This document shows positions 33,158-42,331 of a stretch of 64,000 nt of DNA, in pieces. Source of the stretch: SMWD01 sp051008895. Lineage in GTDB: Bacteria > Pseudomonadota > Gammaproteobacteria > Steroidobacterales > GCA-2729495. The stretch covers positions 5,755-69,754 of the forward strand of contig JBPCXI010000273.1 of the NCBI GenBank assembly GCA_051008895.1. The letters are read 5' to 3'. The translations under genes were made by a program, and so were the position numbers. Position 1 is the stretch's first letter. Every line of letters starts with the position of its first letter. The notes under the pieces are model-generated. The model ran no database searches. It saw nothing but the letters and a program-made list of their open reading frames with translations, and was not told the DNA's origin.

Positions 33158-34642
33158 ATGAGTGCTCACGACAACGTGAGGCCCGCCCGTTCCCGGGTAC
33201 ACAAGAAACTGAAATCGGGCCTTGTCATCTTCTGCGCGACGCTGGTTGCCACGTGCGGGCAACCGCCGTCGTTGCTCGAGGAAGTGCTGTCGCTGGGCGA
33301 GCTGCGCGTGGTCACACGCAACAGCCCGACGACCTACTACACCGGGGCACAGGGCCAGGAAGGCCCGGAGTTTGACCTGATCAGAGGCTTTGCCGAACAC
33401 ATCGGTGTCCGCCTCAAGCTCGAAACCGCGGACCGCTTTACAGATCTGATTCCGGAGGTCGAATCCGGCGCCGCGCATATCGCCGCCGCCGGCCTGACGA
33501 TCACGCCCGAGCGGGCGGCGCGCGTCGACTTCGGACCGAGCTACCAAAAGGTCAAACAATACGTGATCTACAAGCTCGGCGAAGATCGCCCGCACAGCAT
33601 CGAGGACCTGCGGGGCAAGCGTCTTGAAGTCGTGTCCGGCAGCAGCTACGTCGAGACACTGGAAGCGGCGCGCGGGGATCACCCGGACCTGGTCTGGTCG
33701 GAAAATCCGAATGCGGACCTGGCCGGCCTGCTGGTGAGCGTGGCGAATCGCGAGATCGACTACACGATAGCCGATTCGACGCTGTTTCGAATCTACCGCA
33801 ACTACCTGCCCGAAATCCGCATCGGCTTCGAGCTCTCGACGGACAATTCACTGGCCTGGGCGTTTCCGCGCCGGTACGACCGCAGCCTGCTCGACCGCGC
33901 CGAGGAATACATGGCTCTCGCGCGCGACACCGGCGTGCTCGCCCAACTCGAGGAACGCTACTATCGCCGCACGCAGCGGTTCGACTACGTCGGCACGCGG
34001 CGTTTTATTCGCGACGTCCGCGCGAAGCTACCTGAATACCAGGACCTGTTCATCGCGGCCGGCAAGGAGCAGGAGCTCGACTGGCGGCTGCTCGCGGCAA
34101 TCGGCTACCAGGAATCACACTGGGATCCGGATGCGGTCTCGCCCACCGGAGTGCGCGGCATCATGATGCTCACCCAGGTCACGGCCGGCTCGATCGGCAT
34201 CGACGACCGCGTCGATCCGGCACAGAGCATTCACGGCGGCGCCGATTACCTCAAGCAAATGAAGGCACGCTTCATCGAGTCGATCGAGGAGCCGGACCGC
34301 ACCTGGTTCGCGCTGGCGGCGTACAACGTCGGCTACGGGCATGTGCAGGACGCTCGCCGCATTACCCGGCAGATGGGTGAACACCCCGACCAGTGGATCA
34401 ACGTCAAGCAGAGCCTGCCGCTGCTGACGCAGCGAAACTGGTATGAGCATACGCGCCATGGCTATGCGCGCGGCTGGGAACCGGTGATGTACGTCGAGAA
34501 CATACGCAACTACTACGACATTCTCGTCTGGCTGACGCGCGACGCCGATGGCGCCGACCCGGAGAATCCGGACCCGATTCCGACAATTGCCGACGAACGG
34601 GACGAACGCGACGACGCATTCGTCGACCCCGCTGCCGCCTGA
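33158..34642 (+). CDS. mltF: Membrane-bound lytic murein transglycosylase F
   Basis: The 494-residue protein has an N-terminal signal (LKSGLVIFCATLVATC), a periplasmic solute-binding-like domain at about 40-270 (LRVVTRNSPTTYYTG, AAAGLTITPERA) and a C-terminal SLT domain with the catalytic Glu in IGYQESHWDPDAVSPTGVRGIM and NVGYGH further on. MltF cleaves glycan strands with formation of 1,6-anhydro-MurNAc; the N-terminal domain regulates it. It is convergent with the methyltransferase gene, 3 bases apart. In many relatives mltF abuts purL; here it is separated by 16 kb, while the guaB-guaA-tadA set remains nearby. Confidence 0.95.
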   Translation: MSAHDNVRPARSRVHKKLKSGLVIFCATLVATCGQPPSLLEEVLSLGELRVVTRNSPTTYYTGAQGQEGPEFDLIRGFAEHIGVRLKLETADRFTDLIPEVESGAAHIAAAGLTITPERAARVDFGPSYQKVKQYVIYKLGEDRPHSIEDLRGKRLEVVSGSSYVETLEAARGDHPDLVWSENPNADLAGLLVSVANREIDYTIADSTLFRIYRNYLPEIRIGFELSTDNSLAWAFPRRYDRSLLDRAEEYMALARDTGVLAQLEERYYRRTQRFDYVGTRRFIRDVRAKLPEYQDLFIAAGKEQELDWRLLAAIGYQESHWDPDAVSPTGVRGIMMLTQVTAGSIGIDDRVDPAQSIHGGADYLKQMKARFIESIEEPDRTWFALAAYNVGYGHVQDARRITRQMGEHPDQWINVKQSLPLLTQRNWYEHTRHGYARGWEPVMYVENIRNYYDILVWLTRDADGADPENPDPIPTIADERDERDDAFVDPAAA

Positions 34643-34645
34643 CCG

Positions 34646-35260
34646 CTAGACCCGGAAGAGCATTTCCTGCATGCCGTTGCTGAGCAGCATCGCGCGCTCC
34701 ATCTTGCAACCGGGCATGCAGTCGGTCAGATCGACCGGCGCGTAACGCGGCGCCGCCCGCGCCTGTCGGTCGACAGCCACATCCAGCAGGCTGTGATCCT
34801 GCTGCGGCAGGAAATGACACGGTCGCTCCGGCATGTGCGTCGCGGAATACACGATCAATGCATGCACCAACGTGCCCGGCCGCGCTCGAGCCACGACTCT
34901 CGACATCAGCGCGCTGATCGCGGGACGATCGAGGTAGTTCAGGATATCCCAGCACAGCACGGCATCGGCCGCTTCGGCGTGCGGGACCGGCATCAACGCC
35001 TCCGCGATATCTGCCAGGTCGTCGGGATCGGTGACGCCGGTCAGGCTGTCGAGCCCGTCGATCAGGTCCGCGACGTCGAGCCGGCAGCGGAAACGGCCGA
35101 AAGTCTTGACCGTTTGGGCGCGAGCGACACCGAGGTCGAGCACGACGCAACGTTTCTCGGTATCCAGGTGCTCAATCAGTTCACGGAACAGCGGCGCATT
35201 AAAGTGCACCGGTTCCGCCACCGGTTCCGCCGCCAACGCCTTGGCCCGCGAGTGAATCAC
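34646..35260 (-). CDS. Class I SAM-dependent methyltransferase-like protein
   Basis: The 204-residue cytosolic protein has a Rossmann-like pattern: CVVLDLGVARAQTV (motif I position, though without the usual GxGxG), an acidic strand DVADLID, then ADAVLCWDILNYLDRPAISALM and RPGTLVHALIVYS, typical of methyltransferase motifs IV-VI. The atypical motif I leaves SAM binding unproven. It lies 30 bases after the bactofilin gene on the same strand and is probably co-transcribed with it. Confidence 0.65.
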   Translation of the reverse strand: MIHSRAKALAAEPVAEPVHFNAPLFRELIEHLDTEKRCVVLDLGVARAQTVKTFGRFRCRLDVADLIDGLDSLTGVTDPDDLADIAEALMPVPHAEAADAVLCWDILNYLDRPAISALMSRVVARARPGTLVHALIVYSATHMPERPCHFLPQQDHSLLDVAVDRQARAAPRYAPVDLTDCMPGCKMERAMLLSNGMQEMLFRV

Positions 35261-35290
35261 GCCATGGATTCGCGTGACTTATTGCGGGCG

Positions 35291-35866
35291 TTAACCGACC
35301 GGCTCGCCGGGCTGTGCGCCGCCGTTTGCGGCCTTCGGCTTCGGCGCGTGCTGGCTGCCGTTCGCCTTGGCCTTGGGCTTGCTGCTCGCCGTGTTTTTGG
35401 ACGCGCCGAGCGCATTGGCAACCGCGTCGGGATCCATTTCGATCGAGCCCTTGAACTTCGCGCCGTCGTCGAGGCTGACGCGCGGGGCCATGATATTGCC
35501 GCGCACCGACGCCGTCTTGCGGACGACGACACGCTCCGAACTGAACAGGTCACCCTCCATCGCACCCTCGACGATGACAGATTTTGCGTACACGTCCGCG
35601 CGCAGCTTGCCCTCGCCGCCAATCGTCAACGTGTGATTCTGCAGTCGTACCGTGCCGTTCACGTCGCCTTCGATGCGCAGATCTTCTTCGCCCTGAAGAT
35701 CACCGTTGATTCGAATCGAGCGTCCGATCACCGCAACGCCGCCGGTCGCCGTCGCTGGTCGGGCGGTCGAATTGGTGTGTGACGAATTCAAGTCCTGCTG
35801 GCTGTCGTTACCGGCCGCACTATTATTTTCGTTATCAGACCCGTCTTTCTTGCCAAGCTCAAACAT
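35291..35866 (-). CDS. Bactofilin (polymer-forming cytoskeletal protein)
   Basis: The 191-residue protein has a Ser/Asn-rich disordered N terminus, a central beta-helix of bactofilin type at about 45-150 (IGRSIRINGDLQGEEDLRIEGDVNG, VIVEGAMEGDLFSSERVVVRKTASVRGNI, APRVSLDDGAKFKGSIEM) and a Lys/Pro/Ala-rich tail. Bactofilins self-assemble at the membrane and organise cell-wall enzymes or stalk and pole structures; the lytic transglycosylase gene mltF nearby is compatible with such a role. GGAG lies 7 bases before the ATG at 35866. Confidence 0.9.
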   Translation of the reverse strand: MFELGKKDGSDNENNSAAGNDSQQDLNSSHTNSTARPATATGGVAVIGRSIRINGDLQGEEDLRIEGDVNGTVRLQNHTLTIGGEGKLRADVYAKSVIVEGAMEGDLFSSERVVVRKTASVRGNIMAPRVSLDDGAKFKGSIEMDPDAVANALGASKNTASSKPKAKANGSQHAPKPKAANGGAQPGEPVG

Positions 35867-36046
35867 CGCTATCTCCAATCAGGTATCGAAGGAATGCGTA
35901 GCCGTTCGTGACGAGGCTAGTCCCGGATGTGAATGGCGGCCCCGCAGCCTTCTGGAATCGACCTTTATTATGTAAAAAGTGGTCGTCGGACTATCGATCA
36001 TAGCAAATATGCCTGGCAATGGGCGCAAAACCGCGACGTTAGGGCG

Positions 36047-36532
36047 TTAATTTCGACGCGCGCGAAAGAAGCGCTGCAGCAGTTCGCGGCACTCGTCCTG
36101 CAGCACACCGCCGAAAACGTCGAGCCGATGGTTCACCTCCGGCGCCCGGACGATATCGAAAACCGTGCCGGCCGCGCCGATGCGCGGGTCCGGGGCACCA
36201 TAGACGAGTCGCGCGACCCGCGCGTGCACGAGCGCGCCGGCACACATCGGGCATGGCTCCATCGTCACGTACAGCGTGGTATCGACGAGGCGATAGTTGG
36301 CGAGCGCAGCGCCGGCTTGCCGCAGCGCGCGAATCTCGGCGTGCGCGGTTGGATCGCTCTCGCCGACCGGCCGGTTCCAGCCCTCGCCGACGAGTTCGTT
36401 GTCCCGCACCAGGACTGCGCCGACCGGAACCTCGCCCTCGGCTTCGGCGCGCTGCGCCAGCTGCAGCGCATGACGCATCCAGCGTTCGTCGGTATCCGGC
36501 CCTGAGTCGGTATCCGGACTTGAGTCGGCCAC
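36047..36532 (-). CDS. tadA: tRNA-specific adenosine deaminase
   Basis: The 161-residue protein has the deaminase zinc site: TAHAEIRALR (His and the proton-shuttle Glu) and TMEPCPMCAGALVHAR (two zinc Cys). It converts A34 to inosine in tRNA-Arg(ACG). The start is GTG 36532, six bases after the guaA stop, with GGGAG upstream; it adds a short acidic leader before the conserved ERWMRHALQLAQ. Operon order guaB-guaA-tadA is conserved in relatives. Confidence 0.92.
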   Translation of the reverse strand: MADSSPDTDSGPDTDERWMRHALQLAQRAEAEGEVPVGAVLVRDNELVGEGWNRPVGESDPTAHAEIRALRQAGAALANYRLVDTTLYVTMEPCPMCAGALVHARVARLVYGAPDPRIGAAGTVFDIVRAPEVNHRLDVFGGVLQDECRELLQRFFRARRN

Positions 36533-36536
36533 CGGC

Positions 36537-38153
36537 CTACTCCCACTCGATGGTTGCGGGCGGCTTGCCGGAGATGTCGTAGGTGACGCGGGAGATACCG
36601 TCGATCTCGTTGATGATGCGTCGGGACACATGGTCGAGAAAATCGTACGGCAAATGCGCCCAACGCGCCGTCATGAAATCGATCGTCTCGACCGCGCGCA
36701 GGGCGACGACATAGTCGTACTTGCGACCGTCGCCCATGACGCCGACGGAACGCACCGGCAGAAAGACGGCGAACGCCTGGCTGACCTCGTCGTACAGATT
36801 GGCAGCGTGCAACTCGTCGATGAATATCGCATCCGCGCGGCGCAGCAAATCGGCGTAGTCCTTGCGGACCTCGCCGAGAATGCGCACCCCGAGCCCCGGG
36901 CCGGGGAACGGGTGCCGGTAAACCATGTTGCGCGGCAGACCGAGCTCGAGGCCGATGCGGCGCACCTCGTCCTTGAACAGCTCGCGCAGTGGTTCGACCA
37001 GTTCGAGGTTCATGTCGTCGGGCAGCCCGCCAACGTTGTGATGCGATTTGATCACATGCGCCTTACCGGTCTTGCCGCCGGCGGATTCGATGACATCGGG
37101 GTAGATCGTGCCTTGTGCGAGCCACTTGATGTCGTCGAGTTTCGCGGCTTCTTCGTCGAAAACCTCGATGAACAGGCGGCCGATGATCTTGCGTTTTTCC
37201 TCGGGATCGGTGACGCCCGCGAGCGCATCGAGGAAGCGCCGTTCCGCGTTCACGCGAATCACCGTGACGCCAAGATTGTTCGCGAAGGTCTCCATGACCT
37301 GGTCGCCTTCCTGCAGTCGCAGCAGGCCGTGATCGACGAACACGCAGGTCAACTGGTCTCCGAGCGCCTCGTGCAACAGTGCCGCCACGACGGACGAGTC
37401 CACGCCGCCAGACAGCCCGAGCAGGACCGCGTCGGTGCCGACTTTCCGCCGCACGAGCTCGATCTCCCGCGCGACGATATTGCCCGACCGCCAGGTGTCG
37501 GGGCATTCGCATATGTCGTGAACGAAGCGTTCGATAATGCGCTGCCCCTGGTCCGTGTGCGTGACCTCCGGGTGAAACTGCAAGCCGAAAAAACGTCTGG
37601 ATTCATCGACCATGCCGGCCAGCGGCGCACTGTCGGTGCTCGCGATCGCGGAGAAGCCTGCGGGCAGGGCGCGGACCCGGTCACCGTGACTCATCCACAC
37701 GTGCAACGCCGGCCTGCCGTCTTCCAGTTGCGCGTCGACGAGACCGTCGAGCAGGCGGTCGCCGCCGCTTGCCGCAACCATCGCGTAACCGAATTCGCGA
37801 TGCGCCGACGGCTCGACCTCGCCGCCGAGCTGCGCGGCCATCGTTTGCATGCCATAGCAGATGCCGAGCACCGGGACGCCAAGCTCGAAAACCCGCTGTG
37901 GCGCGCGTGGCGAGAGCGTCGATGCGGCGTCGACCGCGGATTCAGGCCCGCCGGACAGGATGATGCCATCTGCACCGAACGCCTCGACCTCATCGTCGTC
38001 GACGTCCCAGGGATAGATCTCGCTGTAGACGCCGGCTTCGCGCACCCGACGTGCAATCAGCTGTGTGTACTGGGAGCCAAAATCGAGGATCAGGATCCTG
38101 TGCGCGACAACCTCTTCGAAGTCGGCGGTCACGGTTGCGGCCGGGCTACTCAT
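36537..38153 (-). CDS. guaA: GMP synthase (glutamine-hydrolysing)
   Basis: The 538-residue protein has an N-terminal glutamine amidotransferase (ILILDFGSQYTQLIARRVRE, nucleophile Cys in VLGICYGMQTMA, His-Glu in FHPEVTHT), an ATP pyrophosphatase with the PP-loop GLSGGVDSSVVAALL and a C-terminal dimerisation domain (KSHHNVGGLPDDM). It aminates XMP to GMP. It follows guaB by 9 bases and is followed by tadA after 4 bases. Confidence 0.97.
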   Translation of the reverse strand: MSSPAATVTADFEEVVAHRILILDFGSQYTQLIARRVREAGVYSEIYPWDVDDDEVEAFGADGIILSGGPESAVDAASTLSPRAPQRVFELGVPVLGICYGMQTMAAQLGGEVEPSAHREFGYAMVAASGGDRLLDGLVDAQLEDGRPALHVWMSHGDRVRALPAGFSAIASTDSAPLAGMVDESRRFFGLQFHPEVTHTDQGQRIIERFVHDICECPDTWRSGNIVAREIELVRRKVGTDAVLLGLSGGVDSSVVAALLHEALGDQLTCVFVDHGLLRLQEGDQVMETFANNLGVTVIRVNAERRFLDALAGVTDPEEKRKIIGRLFIEVFDEEAAKLDDIKWLAQGTIYPDVIESAGGKTGKAHVIKSHHNVGGLPDDMNLELVEPLRELFKDEVRRIGLELGLPRNMVYRHPFPGPGLGVRILGEVRKDYADLLRRADAIFIDELHAANLYDEVSQAFAVFLPVRSVGVMGDGRKYDYVVALRAVETIDFMTARWAHLPYDFLDHVSRRIINEIDGISRVTYDISGKPPATIEWE

Positions 38154-38162
38154 CCGTCGCGA

Positions 38163-39632
38163 CTATCCCTTGGACCGGTAATTCGGCGCTTCTTTGGTGA
38201 TCGTCACATCGTGCACATGGCTCTCGTGCATACCGGCGCTCGTGATGCGCACGAACTCCGGCTTCGACCGCATCTCCTCGATGCTCGCACAACCCGTGTA
38301 GCCCATCGCCGCCCGCAAGCCGCCGATCAGCTGATGCACGATCGCGACGAGGCCGCCCTTATACGGCACGCGCCCCTCGATACCCTCGGGTACCAGGGTT
38401 TCGATCTGCTGCGACGAATCCTGGAAATAACGGTCCGACGAGCCGTGTGTGCCCGACATCGCGCCGAGCGAACCCATGCCCCGGTAGGACTTGTAGGAAC
38501 GGCCCTGGAACAGCTCGACCTCGCCCGGTGATTCCTCGGTGCCGGCAAACAGACTGCCGATCATAATGCTATGCGCACCGGCGACCAGCGCCTTAGCGAT
38601 GTCGCCGGAATACCGGATGCCGCCGTCGGCGATGACCGGCACGCCGTGCGCCGTCGCCGCGGCCACGGTCTCGGCAACGGCGGAAATTTGCGGTACGCCG
38701 ACGCCGGCAACGACACGCGTTGTGCATATCGAGCCCGGCCCCACGCCGCATTTGACTCCGTCGACGCCGGCGTCGATCAGCGCGTTGGCGGCATCGGCAC
38801 TGATGATGTTGCCGCCGATGATCTGCAGGTCGGGGTACTCCGCCCGAATGCGGCGTACGCGGTTCAGCACGCCTTCCGAATGCCCGTGCGCGGTATCGAC
38901 GACGACGACGTCGACGCCGGCCTCGACGAGCGCCGCGACGCGCTCATCCGCATCGGCCGACGTGCCGACCGCCGCGCCGACGCGCAGCGCGCCGCGATCA
39001 TCCTTGCATGCGAGCGGATAGTCGCTGGCTTTCTGGAAATCTTTGGCAGTAATCAAACCACGCAGTTCGAACTGTTCGTTGACGACCAGTACCTTCTCGA
39101 TGCGATGCTGGTGCAGCAGCGACATGACCTCATCCTGGCCTGCGCCCTCGAGCACCGTGACCAGTTTTTCTTTCGGCGTCATCACCGACGTCACCGGCGC
39201 GTCGAGCTGGGTTTCGAAACGCAGGTCGCGGTTCGTCACGATACCGATCGTCTCGCCCTTATCGACGACCGGCATGCCGGAAATATTTTGCGCGCGAGTG
39301 ACTTCCAGCACCTCACGGATCGTCTTGTCGGGCGTCACGGTGATCGGATCGTGCACGATCCCGCTCTCGAATTTTTTGACGATCGAGACCTGGCCGGCCT
39401 GATTCTGCGGGCTCATGTTCTTGTGGATGATGCCCATACCGCCTTCCTGGGCAAGCGCGATCGCGAGTCGCGCTTCGGTAACGGTATCCATCGCCGCGGA
39501 CAGCAACGGAATGTTCAGGCTGATGTCCCGCGTCACCCGGGTTTTCAGGTCGACCTCCCGCGGCAGCACGTTCGAATACGCCGGCTTGAGCAGTACGTCG
39601 TCGAATGTCAGTGCTTCCTGGTCGATACGCAT
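38163..39632 (-). CDS. guaB: Inosine-5'-monophosphate dehydrogenase
   Basis: The 489-residue protein begins MRIDQEALTFDDVLLKPAYS, has a CBS pair at about 95-210 (TVTPDKTIREVLEVTRAQNISGMP) inserted in a TIM barrel, the catalytic Cys loop GVGPGSICTTRVVAGVGVPQ and the flap with SDRYFQD. It oxidises IMP to XMP with NAD+. The start at 39632 is the conserved Met; longer frames run into the promoter region shared with xseA. It is divergent from xseA, 71 bases apart, and heads guaB-guaA-tadA. Confidence 0.97.
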   Translation of the reverse strand: MRIDQEALTFDDVLLKPAYSNVLPREVDLKTRVTRDISLNIPLLSAAMDTVTEARLAIALAQEGGMGIIHKNMSPQNQAGQVSIVKKFESGIVHDPITVTPDKTIREVLEVTRAQNISGMPVVDKGETIGIVTNRDLRFETQLDAPVTSVMTPKEKLVTVLEGAGQDEVMSLLHQHRIEKVLVVNEQFELRGLITAKDFQKASDYPLACKDDRGALRVGAAVGTSADADERVAALVEAGVDVVVVDTAHGHSEGVLNRVRRIRAEYPDLQIIGGNIISADAANALIDAGVDGVKCGVGPGSICTTRVVAGVGVPQISAVAETVAAATAHGVPVIADGGIRYSGDIAKALVAGAHSIMIGSLFAGTEESPGEVELFQGRSYKSYRGMGSLGAMSGTHGSSDRYFQDSSQQIETLVPEGIEGRVPYKGGLVAIVHQLIGGLRAAMGYTGCASIEEMRSKPEFVRITSAGMHESHVHDVTITKEAPNYRSKG

Positions 39633-39703
39633 GGCGGTTCGGGTCTCGGGCGGCTGGGTTAAACCGTCAATGTTACGCCTCGAATAAATCGGGGTAAACT
39701 GGC

Positions 39704-41080
39704 ATGACGATGACGCCCACACCCGCCGACACCAAGGTCCCTCTGGACGCCGATATCTGGTCCGTCTCAGCGCTCAATGCCGAGGCCCGCGCGCTGCTCG
39801 AGGACGGTTTCCCCGGGATGTGGGTGACCGGCGAATTGTCGAACCTGGCCAAACCGGGTTCCGGCCACATGTATTTCTCGATGAAGGACGATCGCGCCGA
39901 GGTTCGCTGTGCGATGTTCCGCGGCCAGAACCGGCAACTGCAATTCCAGCCGGCCAACGGCGACCAGGTTATCGTCCGCGCGCGGGTGACATTGTACGAA
40001 CCGCGCGGGAGCTACCAGCTGATCGTCGAGCACATGGAACCGGCCGGCGAAGGCCTCCTCCGCCGCAAACTCGAGGAACTGAAGGCGAAGCTGCAGGCCG
40101 AAGGTTTATTCGACAAAGATCACAAGCAACCGTTGCCATTGCTGCCGGGCCGGGTCGGCGTCATCACGTCGCCGACCGGCGCCGCAATTCGCGACATCGT
40201 GCAGATACTCGGTCGCCGCTTTCCGAGCGTCCCCGTCATCGTTTATCCCGTGCTCGTGCAGGGCGAGCGCGCGCAATTCGAAATCACCGCCGCGCTCGAA
40301 ACCGCCGCCGCGCGGAACGAATGCGATGTGCTGATCGTCGGCCGCGGCGGCGGGTCCCTGGAGGACCTGTGGGCCTTCAACGAGGAGCGGGTGGCGCGCG
40401 CGATTTTCGCCAGCCCAATACCCGTCGTCTCCGCCGTGGGCCACGAAGTGGACTTCACGATTGCGGACTTCGTCGCGGATCAGCGCGCCCCGACGCCGTC
40501 GGGCGCCGCCGAACTCGTCGTCCCGGATGCGGCCGAATGGCTGCGATCGCTGCGCACGACCGAGCAGAGGATGGGCGGCGCAATGAGCCGAGCCGTCGAG
40601 CAGCGCCGGCGCCTGCTGGCACAACTCGCCGGCCGCATCGAACGCCGGCACCCGGGGCTGATGCTGCAACGTCACGCGCAGCGACTGGACGAGCTGACGC
40701 AGCGCATCGCACGATCGGTCGGGCGCAGGCTCGACGCGGACAGGCTGCAGCTGACGAACCTCGGCGGTCGGTTGCGAAACGCGGCGCCGGCAGAATCAAT
40801 TGCGCTGAGCCGGCAGAAACTGGCGCTGCTACGAGCCCGTTTGCGGACCGCGATTCGGGATCGCGTCGCCGCGTCGAGGAGACGGCACGAAGTCGCCTGT
40901 GCGGCGCTGGATGTCGTCAGTCCGCTGAAAACCCTGGATCGCGGCTACGCGATCGTCAGCGATACGAAAACCGGCAACGTGCTGCGGGACGCGACGACGC
41001 TGCGCAAGCAACAGAGGATTTCGGCGCGACTCGCGAGTGGAACGATAGAGGCAATCGTCGACAAGATTGCCGACGACTGA
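39704..41080 (+). CDS. xseA: Exodeoxyribonuclease VII large subunit
   Basis: The 458-residue protein starts with an OB-fold domain (DIWSVSALNAEARALLEDGF, MWVTGELSNLAKPGSGHMYF), then the nuclease domain with GVITSPTGAAIRDIVQ, VLIVGRGGGSLEDLWAFNEE and PVVSAVGHEVDFTIADFVADQRAPTPSGAAE, a long Arg-rich coiled coil and a C-terminal DRGYAIV segment. With XseB it degrades single-stranded DNA. It is convergent with the acyltransferase gene, 6 bases apart. Confidence 0.96.
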   Translation: MTMTPTPADTKVPLDADIWSVSALNAEARALLEDGFPGMWVTGELSNLAKPGSGHMYFSMKDDRAEVRCAMFRGQNRQLQFQPANGDQVIVRARVTLYEPRGSYQLIVEHMEPAGEGLLRRKLEELKAKLQAEGLFDKDHKQPLPLLPGRVGVITSPTGAAIRDIVQILGRRFPSVPVIVYPVLVQGERAQFEITAALETAAARNECDVLIVGRGGGSLEDLWAFNEERVARAIFASPIPVVSAVGHEVDFTIADFVADQRAPTPSGAAELVVPDAAEWLRSLRTTEQRMGGAMSRAVEQRRRLLAQLAGRIERRHPGLMLQRHAQRLDELTQRIARSVGRRLDADRLQLTNLGGRLRNAAPAESIALSRQKLALLRARLRTAIRDRVAASRRRHEVACAALDVVSPLKTLDRGYAIVSDTKTGNVLRDATTLRKQQRISARLASGTIEAIVDKIADD

Positions 41081-41086
41081 CGTTCG

Positions 41087-42211
41087 TCAGAATCGGCTGG
41101 CGGACAACGCGGCCCAATCGCCCTCGAAGAACGCGGCGAGGACCGGTCGAAAACGATCCATATCGACGAGAAACGAGTCGTGCCCCTGGATCGAATCCAG
41201 CTCGACGACGTTGGCCGGCTTGCCAGCCGCGGCGAACCGCTCGCCGATTTCCCGCTGCTGGTCGATCGTGTACAGGAAGTCAGTCGTCACGCCGATCACG
41301 AGCACGCGATCCGCGTCGATCCGCTTGATTGCCGCATCGATCGAACCGCCGTGTTCGGCAAGATCGAACAGATCCGACGCGCGCGACAGGTACAGGTAGC
41401 AGTTGGCGTCGAACTGGCCGGTGAACTTCTGCGCGTGATGCTCAAGGTACGCCTCGACCTCGAAATCGACGTCGAACGGATCGCCTGCCGGGCGCTCAGC
41501 CGCGACGCGCTCGCGGCCGAACCGCGTCTCCCATTCCTGTCCGGACCGATACGTAATCATTCCAAGCTTACGCGCGAGGCGCATGCCGCCGATCGGACCG
41601 GCACCCGGCTCGTACTCTCCGTGACACCAGTCCGGGTCACGACGAATCATCTCGCGCTGCAATGAACGCAGCGCGATGGCGTAAGGTAACGCGCGCGTCG
41701 CCGTCGAAATCAATACGAGGCTGCGGGCTACGCCCGGATACATCGCGGCGAATGCGAGCGTCGTCATGCCGCCCATCGACGGGCCGACGACGGCGTACAG
41801 CGACTCGATCCCGAGGTCGTCGATGACCGCCTTGCCGGCCGCCGCGATGTCCTCGAGCGTCAGTACCGGAAACGTCAGCCGATAAGGCGCTCCTGTCGTC
41901 GAATCAGTCGAGGCGGGACCGGTCGAACCGAAACAGCTACCTAGCGAGTTGATGCAGACGACGAAATAGCGGCGCGTGTCGATCGGCCGACACGGGCCGA
42001 CGACCTCCTCCCACCAGCCCGGCGACGGGTCGTCCGGCGACGACGACGCATGCGCGGACGGGGACAGACCGGTAAATATCAGCACCGCGTTGTCACCGGC
42101 AGCGTTGAGTTCGCCCCACGTCTCGTACGCAATGTCCGGCGCCTCGAGCGTGCCGCCGCGGCGCATCCGGAACGTGCCGGGGTAACGGTAGATCTTTCTT
42201 GCGTTTCTCAT
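41087..42211 (-). CDS. MetX-family O-acyltransferase (homoserine O-acyltransferase or serine O-succinyltransferase)
   Basis: The 374-residue alpha/beta-hydrolase protein has the nucleophile Ser in VVGPSMGGMTTLAF, Asp in IGVTTDFLY and His in QGHDSFLVD, plus INSLGSCFGSTGPAS and RKLGMITYRSGQEWETRFGR. The family transfers acetyl or succinyl groups to homoserine (methionine pathway) or to serine (cysteine pathway, in Xanthomonas-type SST). The GPSMGGM loop, ALPYAIALRSLQREMIRRDP and DANCYLYLSRASD resemble my memory of the SST type more than standard MetX (GGSLGGM), so I leave the substrate open. It lies between xseA (convergent) and der, 120 bases from der, with no cysteine or methionine genes adjacent. 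Confidence 0.88.
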   Translation of the reverse strand: MRNARKIYRYPGTFRMRRGGTLEAPDIAYETWGELNAAGDNAVLIFTGLSPSAHASSSPDDPSPGWWEEVVGPCRPIDTRRYFVVCINSLGSCFGSTGPASTDSTTGAPYRLTFPVLTLEDIAAAGKAVIDDLGIESLYAVVGPSMGGMTTLAFAAMYPGVARSLVLISTATRALPYAIALRSLQREMIRRDPDWCHGEYEPGAGPIGGMRLARKLGMITYRSGQEWETRFGRERVAAERPAGDPFDVDFEVEAYLEHHAQKFTGQFDANCYLYLSRASDLFDLAEHGGSIDAAIKRIDADRVLVIGVTTDFLYTIDQQREIGERFAAAGKPANVVELDSIQGHDSFLVDMDRFRPVLAAFFEGDWAALSASRF

Positions 42212-42331
42212 CGTCTCCGCTCGCCACGAGAACGAGCTGCCATAACTGCTTTCCGGATTATCGGCCCGCCAAGAAATTGTTGCGCGATCAATTCGTTATA
42301 TCAATATAGCCCGAAACCGCGGCGGCTGCAC

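Noticed and set aside
36630..38531. Long plus-strand open frame opposite guaA
   Set aside because: Same reason: a mirror of guaA codon bias, no motifs.
39633..39722. N-terminal extension of guaB
   Set aside because: It runs into the divergent promoter region with xseA and has no conserved residues; family start is MRIDQEAL.
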